Shown one piece after another: positions 17,408 to 25,926 of a DNA stretch of 64,000 bases. The notes below the pieces were generated by a model. It saw nothing but the letters and a program-made list of their open reading frames with translations. It searched no databases and was not told the origin of the DNA. How positions within the stretch are numbered: position 1 is the stretch's first letter; every line of letters begins with the position of its first letter. The position numbers and the translations under genes are program-made. Origin of the DNA: Sungkyunkwania multivorans (GTDB taxonomy: Bacteria; Bacteroidota; Bacteroidia; Flavobacteriales; Flavobacteriaceae); the NCBI RefSeq assembly GCF_042675645.1, contig NZ_JBHTJH010000017.1:558001-622000 (forward strand), written 5' to 3'.

Positions 17408-18547
17408 TTATAACGTTCCTCGCATCTCTTGTTCACGCTCTATCGCTTCAAATAAAGCTTTGAAATTACCCTTTCCGAAGGATTGCGCCCCTTTTCTTTG
17501 AATGATCTCGAAGAACATCGTTGGACGGTCCAGGACGGGCTTAGTAAACAATTGTAGCAAATAGCCTTCCTCGTCGCGGTCGATCAAAATTCCTAACTCC
17601 TTTAATGGAGCCAGGTCCTCATCGATCTTTCCCACCCTGTCCAGCACGTCGTCATAATAGTTTTCTGGGACGTACAAGAATTCTACCCCTCTATTCTTGA
17701 GTTGAGTTACAGTTTCAATGATATTATCTGTAGCCAAGGCGATGTGTTGCACTCCGGCACCGTTGTAAAAATCGATGTATTCTTCGATCTGTGATTTTTT
17801 GCGACCTTCGGCCGGTTCGTTGATAGGAAATTTGATTCGGCCATTGCCATTGCTCATTACTTTGCTCATCAAGGCCGTGTATTCTGTAGAGATATCGTCG
17901 TCGTCGAAAGAGATCAATTGTGCAAACCCCATCACCTTGGCATAGAACTCGCACCATTTGTTCATCTCGTTCCAGCCCACATTGCCGACCATATGGTCGA
18001 TATACTTGAGACCTACTTCTTCGGTCTTATAATCTGGATTCCAAGGCTTGAATCCTGGCATAAATACGCCTTTATAGTTTTTTCTTTCTACAAAGATGTG
18101 TAAGGTTTCCCCATAGGTATGTATGCCCGAAAGCGTCACAGAACCGTTTTCATCGCTTACGGTCTTTGGCTCCATATAGGATTTGGCACCTCTTTTGGTG
18201 GTCTCTTGGTAACTTTTGGTGGCATCATCGACCCAAAGGGCCACGACCTTTACGCCATCGCCATGCGCGTCTATATGTTGATTGATCTCTCCTCCAGATT
18301 GCAGAGGAGAAGTCAATACCAAACGGATCTTATCTTGTTGTAAAACATAACTCACCCGGTCTTTAACTCCTGTTTCAAGCCCCGCATACGCTACTGGTTG
18401 AAATCCCCAGGCAGATTGATAATAGTGTGCAGCCTGTTTTGCATTGCCCACATAAAGTTCTACATAATCGGTGCCCAAAAGTGGGAGAAAATCTTCCGCT
18501 TCCGGAACTATCTTTTCAAGTTGTTGTGATGTTGTATCTGTTGCCAT
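17408..18547 (-). CDS. hpd: 4-hydroxyphenylpyruvate dioxygenase
   Basis: A 379-residue non-haem iron enzyme that turns 4-hydroxyphenylpyruvate into homogentisate in tyrosine breakdown. The chosen start at 18547 (MATDTTSQQLEK) fits the family; a frame extending 19 codons upstream is low-complexity. Two vicinal-oxygen-chelate domains are present. The iron ligands are visible as His in YIDHMVGNV, His in GVQHIALAT and Glu in FFEIIQRKG. The C-terminal gate helix region ends GKGNFKALFEAIEREQ. Homogentisate dioxygenase, the next enzyme, is encoded 722 bp upstream on the same strand, with a small DUF4190-like gene between them. Confidence 0.97.
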   Translation of the reverse strand: MATDTTSQQLEKIVPEAEDFLPLLGTDYVELYVGNAKQAAHYYQSAWGFQPVAYAGLETGVKDRVSYVLQQDKIRLVLTSPLQSGGEINQHIDAHGDGVKVVALWVDDATKSYQETTKRGAKSYMEPKTVSDENGSVTLSGIHTYGETLHIFVERKNYKGVFMPGFKPWNPDYKTEEVGLKYIDHMVGNVGWNEMNKWCEFYAKVMGFAQLISFDDDDISTEYTALMSKVMSNGNGRIKFPINEPAEGRKKSQIEEYIDFYNGAGVQHIALATDNIIETVTQLKNRGVEFLYVPENYYDDVLDRVGKIDEDLAPLKELGILIDRDEEGYLLQLFTKPVLDRPTMFFEIIQRKGAQSFGKGNFKALFEAIEREQEMRGTL

Positions 18548-18718
18548 TGTTCTTTTGTTTGATAGATTAAAAAATAAATGATCTGAATGATTGAAAAGGC
18601 ACATTCAAATTACCACATGGCTCTAAGATGAGGCGTTATGTCTACTCTAAAATTTAGCATCTAAAAGATGTTTCAAAATAACGAGTTCTTATCTCCTTAT
18701 AAAGATACCAACTCTTTT

Positions 18719-19198
18719 TTAGTTTTCCTCGATTACTTCGATTTCAATGGTATCTATCTTCAAAGTATCTTTTTCAAGGGTTTCGGATTCGTAGTATTCC
18801 CAATCATTGTCGTTATCCAATGAATCATTGTACTCTTCATAGTTGTAATCATCCTCAAAGGCATCACGCTGAGCAGCATCGTAAAGGGCTGTGCCCACGA
18901 TAGTACCGTAGAAGATGAAATAGCCGATCCAAAAAAGCAACTGGACCCCTGAGATGATGATGGCGGTGATGCTGATGATCCTAGAGGCATTTACATTACC
19001 TCTGCTCTGAGGACTAAAGTTTTCTGGGGCCTCTCTAAAGAGTTTCAGGCTCTTGTTGGCCATCGACAAGGCGATTATGGCCAGCGTAAGGGCGATCACC
19101 GGGCCAATTCCGCAGCAACAACCAACAAAAACAATGACGGCTGCGATTATAGAAAGAACTAAGGAAGTTGAATCTGCAGGTAATTTTTGATTGTTCAT
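18719..19198 (-). CDS. CCC-motif (DUF4190-like) small membrane protein
   Basis: A 159-residue protein with two hydrophobic segments, about residues 10-45 and 72-105. The first contains VFVGCCCGIGPVIALTLAIIALSMA, the cysteine-rich DUF4190/CCC motif followed by the small-residue pattern of that family. The last 45 residues are strongly acidic (DDYNYEEYNDSLDND and an EVIEEN end) and probably lie outside the membrane. The function is not known. It sits between hmgA (71-bp gap) and hpd (171-bp gap) on the same strand and may be carried on their transcript, without evidence for a role in tyrosine breakdown. Confidence 0.8.
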   Translation of the reverse strand: MNNQKLPADSTSLVLSIIAAVIVFVGCCCGIGPVIALTLAIIALSMANKSLKLFREAPENFSPQSRGNVNASRIISITAIIISGVQLLFWIGYFIFYGTIVGTALYDAAQRDAFEDDYNYEEYNDSLDNDNDWEYYESETLEKDTLKIDTIEIEVIEEN

Positions 19199-19269
19199 CT
19201 TAAACGATTAGATTGAAAGATCAAAAATAGCCAATCTCAAAAGAATCCAAACTTTTATTTTTCAAGCGA

Positions 19270-20427
19270 TTATTCCAACCACGATCTAAAATATGTATCG
19301 TCCGCAATTTTCAGTGCTTCCTCCGTGACCTTCAACGGTTTAAAGGTGTCGACCATCACGGCGAGTTCCTCGGTTTCGGTTTGCCCAATGCTTCGCTCCA
19401 CAGCACCTGGATGTGGCCCATGCGGAATTCCTGCAGGATGTAAGGAAATATGGCCAGCCTCGATATCATTTCTGCTCATAAAGTCCCCATCTACATAATA
19501 CAATACTTCATCACTATCGATGTTGCTATGGTTATATGGCGCTGGAATGCTTTGCGGATGGTAATCATAGAGGCGCGGTACAAAACTACATACTACAAAG
19601 GCATCGGTCTCAAAGGTCTGATGCACTGGTGGTGGTTGGTGAATTCGTCCGGTAATGGGTTCAAAATCGTGTATGCTGAAGGCGTAGGGATAATTGAAAC
19701 CATCATAGCCCACCACATCGAATGGATGTGTTGCATAGACCATATCAAAGATATCATCTTGCTTTTTTACTTTGATCAAGAATTCCCCTTTTTCATCGTA
19801 GGTCTCTAACTCTTGAGGTCTTCGAATATCGCGTTCGCAGAATGGTGAATGTTCTAATAATTGCCCAAACCAATTACGGTATCGCTTAGGCGTGTAGATG
19901 GGTCGATACGATTCCACGATGAATAGACGATTGTCTTCGGTATCAAAATCTAACTTATAGATGACACCTCTTGGCACCAGAAGATAGTCGCCATATTTGA
20001 AATCCAAGTTTCCTAAAAAAGTGCGAAGTTTTCCAGTTCCCTTGTGGATAAAGATGAGTTCGTCAGCGTCGGTGTTCTTGTAAAAGTAATCTTTGGTGCT
20101 ATGCTTTGGTGCAGCAAGGATGATGTTGCAGTCACTATTGGTCAAAACCACCTTGCGGCTCTTTAAATAATCGTTTTCTGGCGGGACTTGAAATCCTCGG
20201 AAACGATAGGATTGCATATTGTTGGCCTTTGCCACCTTTGGAGCAACGCTATATTGGGCCCTTATTTCTTTGACCTGTGTAGGTCGATGCTCGTGATATA
20301 TATTTGACGACATCCCGTCAAAACCGATCGTGCCAAACAATTGTTCATAATACAGGTCGCCATTTGGTTTGCGAAAGATGGTATGTCTTTTGGGTGGAAT
20401 GTTTCCTAGTTGATGATAGAATGGCAT
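19270..20427 (-). CDS. hmgA: homogentisate 1,2-dioxygenase
   Basis: A 385-residue cupin enzyme that opens the homogentisate ring to maleylacetoacetate, following HPPD in tyrosine breakdown. Recognisable segments are the N-terminal MPFYHQLGNIPPKRHTIFRK, LYYEQLFGTIGFDGMSSNIYH, the cupin strand DELIFIHKGTGKLRTFLG with LLVPRGVIYKL, and the iron-site region containing SLHPAGIPHGPHPGA followed by ETEELAVMVDTF. Bacteroidota members are a little shorter than the ~430-residue proteobacterial enzyme. Upstream at 20493-20514 is an inverted repeat that could be an operator. The next enzyme, fumarylacetoacetase, is not in the window. Confidence 0.97.
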   Translation of the reverse strand: MPFYHQLGNIPPKRHTIFRKPNGDLYYEQLFGTIGFDGMSSNIYHEHRPTQVKEIRAQYSVAPKVAKANNMQSYRFRGFQVPPENDYLKSRKVVLTNSDCNIILAAPKHSTKDYFYKNTDADELIFIHKGTGKLRTFLGNLDFKYGDYLLVPRGVIYKLDFDTEDNRLFIVESYRPIYTPKRYRNWFGQLLEHSPFCERDIRRPQELETYDEKGEFLIKVKKQDDIFDMVYATHPFDVVGYDGFNYPYAFSIHDFEPITGRIHQPPPVHQTFETDAFVVCSFVPRLYDYHPQSIPAPYNHSNIDSDEVLYYVDGDFMSRNDIEAGHISLHPAGIPHGPHPGAVERSIGQTETEELAVMVDTFKPLKVTEEALKIADDTYFRSWLE

Positions 20428-20492
20428 AGTGTTAATTTGAAAGTTACAAGATTAGAAAATTTGAAAATGGTGGGTTTGTCAAAAAATTTAAC

Positions 20493-20514
20493 TGACATCA
20501 TTTCAATTATGTCA
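20493..20514. promoter_or_regulatory. inverted repeat upstream of hmgA, candidate operator
   Basis: TGACAT and ATGTCA are separated by 10 bases, 66 bp before the hmgA start and about 195 bp before the Coa1-like gene. Spaced 6-bp arms of this kind suit a dimeric regulator, but no regulator gene is next to it. Confidence 0.3.
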
Positions 20515-20708
20515 AATTTCTACGAACCTCACTCAGGATTGCGTTTGATCAGGTAGTTCAAATGCGATAAAAGTCCTTGCCAAATACTTTTCATGTCTTA
20601 CAAATATCGGAAATAAAACGCTTGAATGGTAATTTAATAAAAATCGAATTCTCTTACTTTGTAACAAAGTTCGAATGTGACCTACATATTAAACAAAATG
20701 ACCTAATT

Positions 20709-21161
20709 ATGGATAACGAATTGATCAAAGAGGAAAGTTGGTGGAAACGCAATTGGAAATGGTTTGTGCCACTTGGAGGCTGTTTAACAATGATCATTCT
20801 ATTTGTGGTTTTTATCGGCAGTGTATTCTTTGGCGTTACCAATGCTTTAGAGAAATCAGAGCCCTACCAAGTGGCATTAGAGAAGGCGAACGCAGATGGA
20901 TATATCACAGAACAGTTGGGGACACCCATAAAAAAGGATGGAGTGATCCAAGGCAATTACCGATGGAACAACGGTCAAAAATCTGCAGAGATAAAAGTGC
21001 CTGTCGCGGGACCCAAGGGGAGTGGCCTGCTGTATGTGAATGCTACCGGTGAGGATGAAGAGTGGACTTATACCGAGATGAAACTATCGCTTGATAAGAC
21101 CGCTGAGGTGATCGATTTGATGGAGAATGTTGAGCGGGAAATCGCCCCTGATAACTATTGA
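20709..21161 (+). CDS. Coa1/Tim21-like membrane protein
   Basis: A 150-residue protein starting at 20709 (MDNELIKEESWWKRNWKW); an in-frame ATG 44 codons upstream adds only non-conserved residues. One membrane helix is at about residues 20-42 (FVPLGGCLTMIILFVVFIGSVFF). The rest is a soluble alpha/beta domain with the Coa1 pattern: LGTPIKKDGVIQGNYRWNN, then KVPVAGPKGSGLLYVNA and WTYTEMKLSL. In eukaryotes Coa1 helps assemble cytochrome oxidase; bacterial members are only named by similarity, so that role is unproven here. The last 7 bases overlap the convergent lipoprotein gene. Confidence 0.8.
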   Translation: MDNELIKEESWWKRNWKWFVPLGGCLTMIILFVVFIGSVFFGVTNALEKSEPYQVALEKANADGYITEQLGTPIKKDGVIQGNYRWNNGQKSAEIKVPVAGPKGSGLLYVNATGEDEEWTYTEMKLSLDKTAEVIDLMENVEREIAPDNY

Positions 21162-22249
21162 TTCAAATCAAAGAGTTTGTTCAATTCTTCCTTTGTCATT
21201 TTTTTGAGCGAAGGGCGGTACTTTTGAGAGGAGCTTATGGAGATTGTTTCTCTCGAGCCGAAAATCTTCTCATCTTTTATAGCAAGAATTATCAGGTCGA
21301 ATGATACATTGATAGGGATGTCAACGATGATCTTTCCTTCGGTATTCTCAAATAAATTTAAAACGGTGTTTTGGGTTTTATCCAATAAATAAAGCTGCGA
21401 AAAAAAGGCATCCTTTTCGACTTCAATCTCCAGTGTCACACGCTCTAAATTTTTAGGGTAAAACCTATCCACGTTGATCCAATCCAGTTTTTTGAGATAT
21501 ACCACCTCATATAGTTGATCTATAAGTTGAATGGATCGATCTATTTGGATGGTTCGCAAAGCGACGCTTGTATACGCATGCAAAGTGTCGTTGATCACAA
21601 CCAATGAATCAGCATTTTTATAAGACGTTCTAAATTCACTGATTGATTGCCGCTTTAAGGTGTCAATATTTACGGAATCTATTAGTCTGTATATTGCGTA
21701 GGCTTCGTCGAATGCCAAATATGAAAAGTCTCTATGAAGAATAACAGGATATTTTTTGTCTTGCAGTGATACGTCAGACTCCTTCCAATTCATATATTCG
21801 TTGTTTTCACGCTCCCCATAAAATAGTTGCATAGGCTCCTCAGCGATTCGAGGAAATTCCACCTTAATACTTTTCCCTTCTTTGATTTTTAGAGCCTCTC
21901 CGTTTGAATACATTGCTATGCGATAGGCACCACCAGATATTAACCATCTTCCATTAGAAACGGTCTGAGCATTCGCTTTGAGTAGCTCTTCTTTGGTAGT
22001 GAGCTCTGTCAATGAAACAGTAATGCTGTCACCAATTTCTCCGTTCTCCGAGATGAGATTTTCAGGATTTACATAGATTCTAGTTCCTCTATCTCCTACA
22101 ACCAACTGGGTGCCGTTCGAAGGGACTGTAAAATTTTGGGCAGTAACTTCATTTTCTTTAAGAACTTCAAAGAGTAGTTTTTCTGAAGGGTCTTTTTTAC
22201 AGCTGGTAAAGAGAGTGGCAATGATTAGTAAAAGAGTAATTATCCTCAT
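21155..22249 (-). CDS. lipoprotein with ZU5-like domain, unknown function
   Basis: A 364-residue protein with a lipoprotein signal (Cys17 in LFTSC). Residues about 40-140 resemble a ZU5-type beta-sandwich: FTVPSNGTQLVVGDRGTRIYV, VNPENLISENGEIGDSITVSLTEL, a loop, then a KIKEGKSIKVEFP strand. The C-terminal half has no recognisable motif; a VDIPINVSFDLIILAIKDEK strand could belong to a second sandwich. ZU5-like domains appear in many Bacteroidota surface lipoproteins, usually with no known job. bioA lies 39 bp downstream in transcription order, with its own start; co-transcription is possible but the functions look unrelated. Confidence 0.65.
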   Translation of the reverse strand: MRIITLLLIIATLFTSCKKDPSEKLLFEVLKENEVTAQNFTVPSNGTQLVVGDRGTRIYVNPENLISENGEIGDSITVSLTELTTKEELLKANAQTVSNGRWLISGGAYRIAMYSNGEALKIKEGKSIKVEFPRIAEEPMQLFYGERENNEYMNWKESDVSLQDKKYPVILHRDFSYLAFDEAYAIYRLIDSVNIDTLKRQSISEFRTSYKNADSLVVINDTLHAYTSVALRTIQIDRSIQLIDQLYEVVYLKKLDWINVDRFYPKNLERVTLEIEVEKDAFFSQLYLLDKTQNTVLNLFENTEGKIIVDIPINVSFDLIILAIKDEKIFGSRETISISSSQKYRPSLKKMTKEELNKLFDLNQ

Positions 22250-22288
22250 ATTTTATGGTTTTGGAAGGTATAATATCAACTACCATGC

Positions 22289-23563
22289 CTAAACCAGCTC
22301 CAAAGCGGCCTCGATAGCGTCATAGATATGCCTTAATTGTTGGTCTGTAATTATATAAGGTGCCAAGATATAAATGGTATTTCCCAAAGGCCGCAAAAAG
22401 ACGCCATGTTTCATAAAGTGATCGAATAACCGGTCTCGAAGGTTACCGTAGCGATCCATCTTCACATTCAGGTCCAGAGCGTAAATGATGCCGCATTGCC
22501 TTGTTGAGGCTACTTTCTTGTGGTGTTTGATCTGTTCGTCAAAGGCCTGGTGCGATCTGATGATGCGCGTAATATTATCTTGAATCTCTTTCGACCTCAA
22601 GAGCTCTATCCCAGCCAAGGCCGCGGAGCAAGCCAACGGATTTGCGGTATAGGTGTGGCCATGAAAAAGCCCTTTCGCTATATCATCACTATAAAAGGCA
22701 TCATACACCTTTTGGGTACAACTTGTAATGGCCATAGGCACCAAACCGGCTGTCAAGGCCTTGCTCATGCAGATCACATCTGGTTTGTTTAACATATGGT
22801 CGCTAGCAAAGTAACTCCCTGTTTTGCCAAATCCCGTCATCACCTCATCTGCGATGGTGATCACATCATGTTCGCTACAAAGCCTCAAAAGTCGGCAGAG
22901 CCCTTTGGCATGATGCATCTTCATGGCTGCTGCTCCCTGTACCAAAGGCTCATAGATAAAACCGGCGATATTTTCTTTTTCGATCAGTGATTCTAATTGC
23001 TCATACACTTCTTGATCGTTGGAGCCATCGGGTACTGGAATTCGTGCTACCTGAATGAAAAATTCTTCAAAGGGACCGTTATATACCGAAAGTCCAGAGA
23101 CCGACATCGCACCAAAGGTGTCGCCATGAAACCCTTCTTCAAAGGCGACTAGGGTATTTCGTTTTTCGCCTTTATTAAAATGATATTGCAACGCCATCTT
23201 AAGACCGATCTCCGTGGCAGTGGACCCATTGTCTGAAAAGAAAAGTTTTTGCTGATTTTTTGGAAGTATCTCTATCAAAGCCTCTGAAAGCTGCACGGCT
23301 GGCTCATGGGTAAAACCACTGAACACTACTTGATCAAGCGTTTGCATTTGCTCGGTAACCTTGCCAGTGATATACGGGTTACAATGACCATACATGCTGG
23401 TATACCACGAAGCAATGCCGTCGACATATTCCTTGCCGTTTTCGTCCCAAAGCACAGCTCCTTTTGCCTTGGTGATGGCCAGCATCTTTGAATGTAACTT
23501 GTGTTGGGTGAGTGGATGCCACAGGTGTTTTTGGTCTCTTTCAGAAAGGTTTTTTGTTGCCAT
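22289..23563 (-). CDS. bioA: adenosylmethionine-8-amino-7-oxononanoate aminotransferase
   Basis: A 424-residue class-III PLP aminotransferase that makes 7,8-diaminopelargonate from 8-amino-7-oxononanoate, the third-last step of biotin synthesis. The start at 23563 (MATKNLSERDQKHLWHPLTQH) matches the family; the open frame continues 29 codons upstream toward the divergent glycosyltransferase gene but without conserved residues. Signatures: LWHPLTQHK, SWYTSMYGHCNP, FFSDNGSTATEIGLKM, the PLP region FEEGFHGDTFGAMSVSG, IADEVMTGFGKTG and the lysine of MSKALTAGLVPM. bioD and bioF are further upstream on the same strand, separated from bioA by a plus-strand gene. Confidence 0.97.
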   Translation of the reverse strand: MATKNLSERDQKHLWHPLTQHKLHSKMLAITKAKGAVLWDENGKEYVDGIASWYTSMYGHCNPYITGKVTEQMQTLDQVVFSGFTHEPAVQLSEALIEILPKNQQKLFFSDNGSTATEIGLKMALQYHFNKGEKRNTLVAFEEGFHGDTFGAMSVSGLSVYNGPFEEFFIQVARIPVPDGSNDQEVYEQLESLIEKENIAGFIYEPLVQGAAAMKMHHAKGLCRLLRLCSEHDVITIADEVMTGFGKTGSYFASDHMLNKPDVICMSKALTAGLVPMAITSCTQKVYDAFYSDDIAKGLFHGHTYTANPLACSAALAGIELLRSKEIQDNITRIIRSHQAFDEQIKHHKKVASTRQCGIIYALDLNVKMDRYGNLRDRLFDHFMKHGVFLRPLGNTIYILAPYIITDQQLRHIYDAIEAALELV

Positions 23564-23615
23564 CAACGTCATTTTAGTTACTTTTACAAAGATGCGGAAA
23601 TAATTAGTTACTGGC

Positions 23616-25112
23616 ATGCTGAAAAACCTTTTCACCCATCTTCTTCCCAAGAAAAAAATAAGTGGTAGAATTCTTTTTACGGTGTTTGCGTTGTTGGCAC
23701 TTGTAATGCGCTTTCCCTTTTTCTTCAGGGATTATATCGACAAAGATGAGAGCACCTTCATTTTGATGGGGCAGGCCTGGGTCGATGGAAATTTGCCTTA
23801 CACAATGCTTTGGGATCTAAAGCCCCCATTGGTTTTTGCTTTCTTTGCAGCAATCATTTACTTCTTTGGAAAGAGCTTTTTCGCGATACGATTGGCAGGC
23901 GTCCTAGTCGTCGCGATCACGTCCTTCTTTGTCGAAAGGATCGGAAGTAAAGTTCATAGCTGCCGTGTCGGCCTTTGGTCTGGAATTCTCTATGTCATCT
24001 TTTCTAGTGCCTTCGGAAGTTTGCAGGGCGTGATGTCTGAACATTTATCAATGATCTTCTTTGTTCCCGCTATCTGGGTGTTGATCCGTAACGATAACAC
24101 CCTTCGTTTTTTGTGGTCGGGCTTGTTGTTCGGCGCCGCCTTGATGATGAAGATCAATCTTGCATATGCCGTTTTGCTGGTCGGTACGTATGCCCTTTAC
24201 TTAGCCTATAAAGACAAGAGAGGAAAAGGGCTGATCATTAGTTCGTTGTACTTTTCTCTTGGAATCGCCATTCCTATAGGGAGCACCTATCTTCCCTACC
24301 ACCTAAATAACATTTCAGAGATCTGGTGGAATTCGGTGATAGCAGCATCCCTTCAATATAACGCTGCCAAAGATGGGAATTTCCTCAAGACCCTGATGAT
24401 CGTCGTACCGATGCTCCTGCTTTCTGCTTTCTTTGTGTTGAAAAGTGAACGTTGGAAGGTCATGGCTACCCAGCGAAAGTATCTGTTCATGTTGCTATTG
24501 GCACTCGCGGGAATACTGTTTTCTTTTGTGAAGATCGGCAAACTAAATGGGCACTACTTGATCCAGGCACATGCCATTCTGGTGATATTCGTTTGCATCG
24601 CCTGTACACGAATGCCTAAATTTAATTATAGGCCACTGTTGATCATATTTTTATTGGGAGTACAAGCGGAAGCTGTCAAAGAATATATGTTGATCGGAAA
24701 AAGAGCGGTAGCTGGCAAGTCTTTGTATAATGGAGAAGGGATAGAGATTCCTGTTCATCTAACAGAAAAATATGGCGATGTCGAAAGTGTCTATTTTATC
24801 AATTATCATATCGGATATTGGTTACTTGATACAGAACCAATAACCATGGCCGTGACGCATCCATCAAATATAGTGAGGGACGATCTATATCCTTTTATGA
24901 ATAATCCTCGAAAGAATGCGATGGAGGAGATCGATCATATAATGAAGAAATTGCGACCTACGTTTGTGATCACAAAGTATCGATATCATTTTTTCTTGGA
25001 TAAAGAAGACCCTGAGGACGTCTATTTCAAATATTTCCTAGATAACGATTATGAATTGACCGACACTATTGGACAGGGGTATGTTTTTAAAAGAAAACCC
25101 ATCGATGATTAA
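23616..25112 (+). CDS. GT39/ArnT-type polyprenyl-sugar glycosyltransferase
   Basis: A 498-residue membrane protein with about ten predicted helices. The first extracytoplasmic loop has the acidic catalytic-type pair in DYIDKDESTFILMGQ, and WDLKPPLVFAFFAAIIYFFG is the usual start of helix 2 in GT39/GT83-type glycosyltransferases, which move sugars from polyprenyl phosphate carriers onto lipids or proteins on the outer face of the inner membrane. About 120 residues at the C-terminus are soluble. It is the only plus-strand gene inside the bio cluster: its start is 52 bp from bioA in divergent orientation and its stop overlaps bioD by 4 bp. Acceptor and donor cannot be read from the sequence. Confidence 0.88.
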   Translation: MLKNLFTHLLPKKKISGRILFTVFALLALVMRFPFFFRDYIDKDESTFILMGQAWVDGNLPYTMLWDLKPPLVFAFFAAIIYFFGKSFFAIRLAGVLVVAITSFFVERIGSKVHSCRVGLWSGILYVIFSSAFGSLQGVMSEHLSMIFFVPAIWVLIRNDNTLRFLWSGLLFGAALMMKINLAYAVLLVGTYALYLAYKDKRGKGLIISSLYFSLGIAIPIGSTYLPYHLNNISEIWWNSVIAASLQYNAAKDGNFLKTLMIVVPMLLLSAFFVLKSERWKVMATQRKYLFMLLLALAGILFSFVKIGKLNGHYLIQAHAILVIFVCIACTRMPKFNYRPLLIIFLLGVQAEAVKEYMLIGKRAVAGKSLYNGEGIEIPVHLTEKYGDVESVYFINYHIGYWLLDTEPITMAVTHPSNIVRDDLYPFMNNPRKNAMEEIDHIMKKLRPTFVITKYRYHFFLDKEDPEDVYFKYFLDNDYELTDTIGQGYVFKRKPIDD

Positions 25113-25729
25113 ATACTGATCAAGGTGTGCTTAAACTTTTCGGCATAGGAAGCGATGACTTCTTTATTGAACGTCTGTTCTTCATCGATGCGCCCGATAA
25201 CGGGCACACCCGACATCTTCTTGATGATGCTTTCGGTGTACGTATTTTCTTTCCCGCTAAAAAGTATGTGTACATCTCGACCAATATCTTTCAGTAATCC
25301 CACCGTTAATAGGGTGTGGTTAATACTTCCCAAATAGTGTCTAGAGACCACGATCACTTTGTCGGTTGGTTGCATGAGGTCTAAAATGGTGTGTTTGTCG
25401 TTCAAAGGAACAAGCAAACCACCCGCCCCTTCAATGACCAAATTATTTTTGGTTCGAGGTTCTGTGATCTTATCTATAGAAATTTCAACACCCTCAATAT
25501 GAGCCGCTGCATGAGGGCTCATAGGTGTTCGAAGCGCATAGCTGTTTGGGTGGATGACCGAATTTCCATTGGAAATCAGGTTTTTTACCTTGTGAGAATC
25601 AGAGTTCTCCAACTCGCCAGCCTGAATCGGCTTCCAATAATCCGCCTCCAACGCCTCTACGATAATTGCTGAGGCGATGGTCTTTCCGACGTCAGTTGAA
25701 ATACCGGTAACAAATATTTTCTTTTTCAT
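25109..25729 (-). CDS. bioD: dethiobiotin synthetase
   Basis: A 206-residue P-loop enzyme that closes the ureido ring of dethiobiotin from diaminopelargonate, CO2 and ATP. The nucleotide-binding loop is GISTDVGKT at residues 9-17, with the family's Asp and Lys. Other signatures are YWKPIQAGELENSDSH, the ALRTPMSPHAAAHIEG strand with the conserved PxSPH, and the VIEGAGGLLVPL block. It is slightly shorter than the ~225-residue E. coli protein. Its stop overlaps the end of the glycosyltransferase gene on the other strand by 4 bp. bioF lies upstream with a 197-bp gap, so a separate promoter is possible. Confidence 0.96.
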   Translation of the reverse strand: MKKKIFVTGISTDVGKTIASAIIVEALEADYWKPIQAGELENSDSHKVKNLISNGNSVIHPNSYALRTPMSPHAAAHIEGVEISIDKITEPRTKNNLVIEGAGGLLVPLNDKHTILDLMQPTDKVIVVSRHYLGSINHTLLTVGLLKDIGRDVHILFSGKENTYTESIIKKMSGVPVIGRIDEEQTFNKEVIASYAEKFKHTLISI

Positions 25730-25926
25730 AGGGAATCCACAAGCATCAGATCAAGTATAGCAATAATGTTACAAAGCTAGAGAATAGTTGATAAAATTAA
25801 ACACTTAGTTTTCAGAATTATAGATTTTGCAAAGAAGCATGAAAATATGCTAAAATTTTTTGATAGAGTCTTCACCTAGGTTATGAAAAATAAAGTTTCT
25901 TCAAGAGCTAATATAAAGCGATAACC

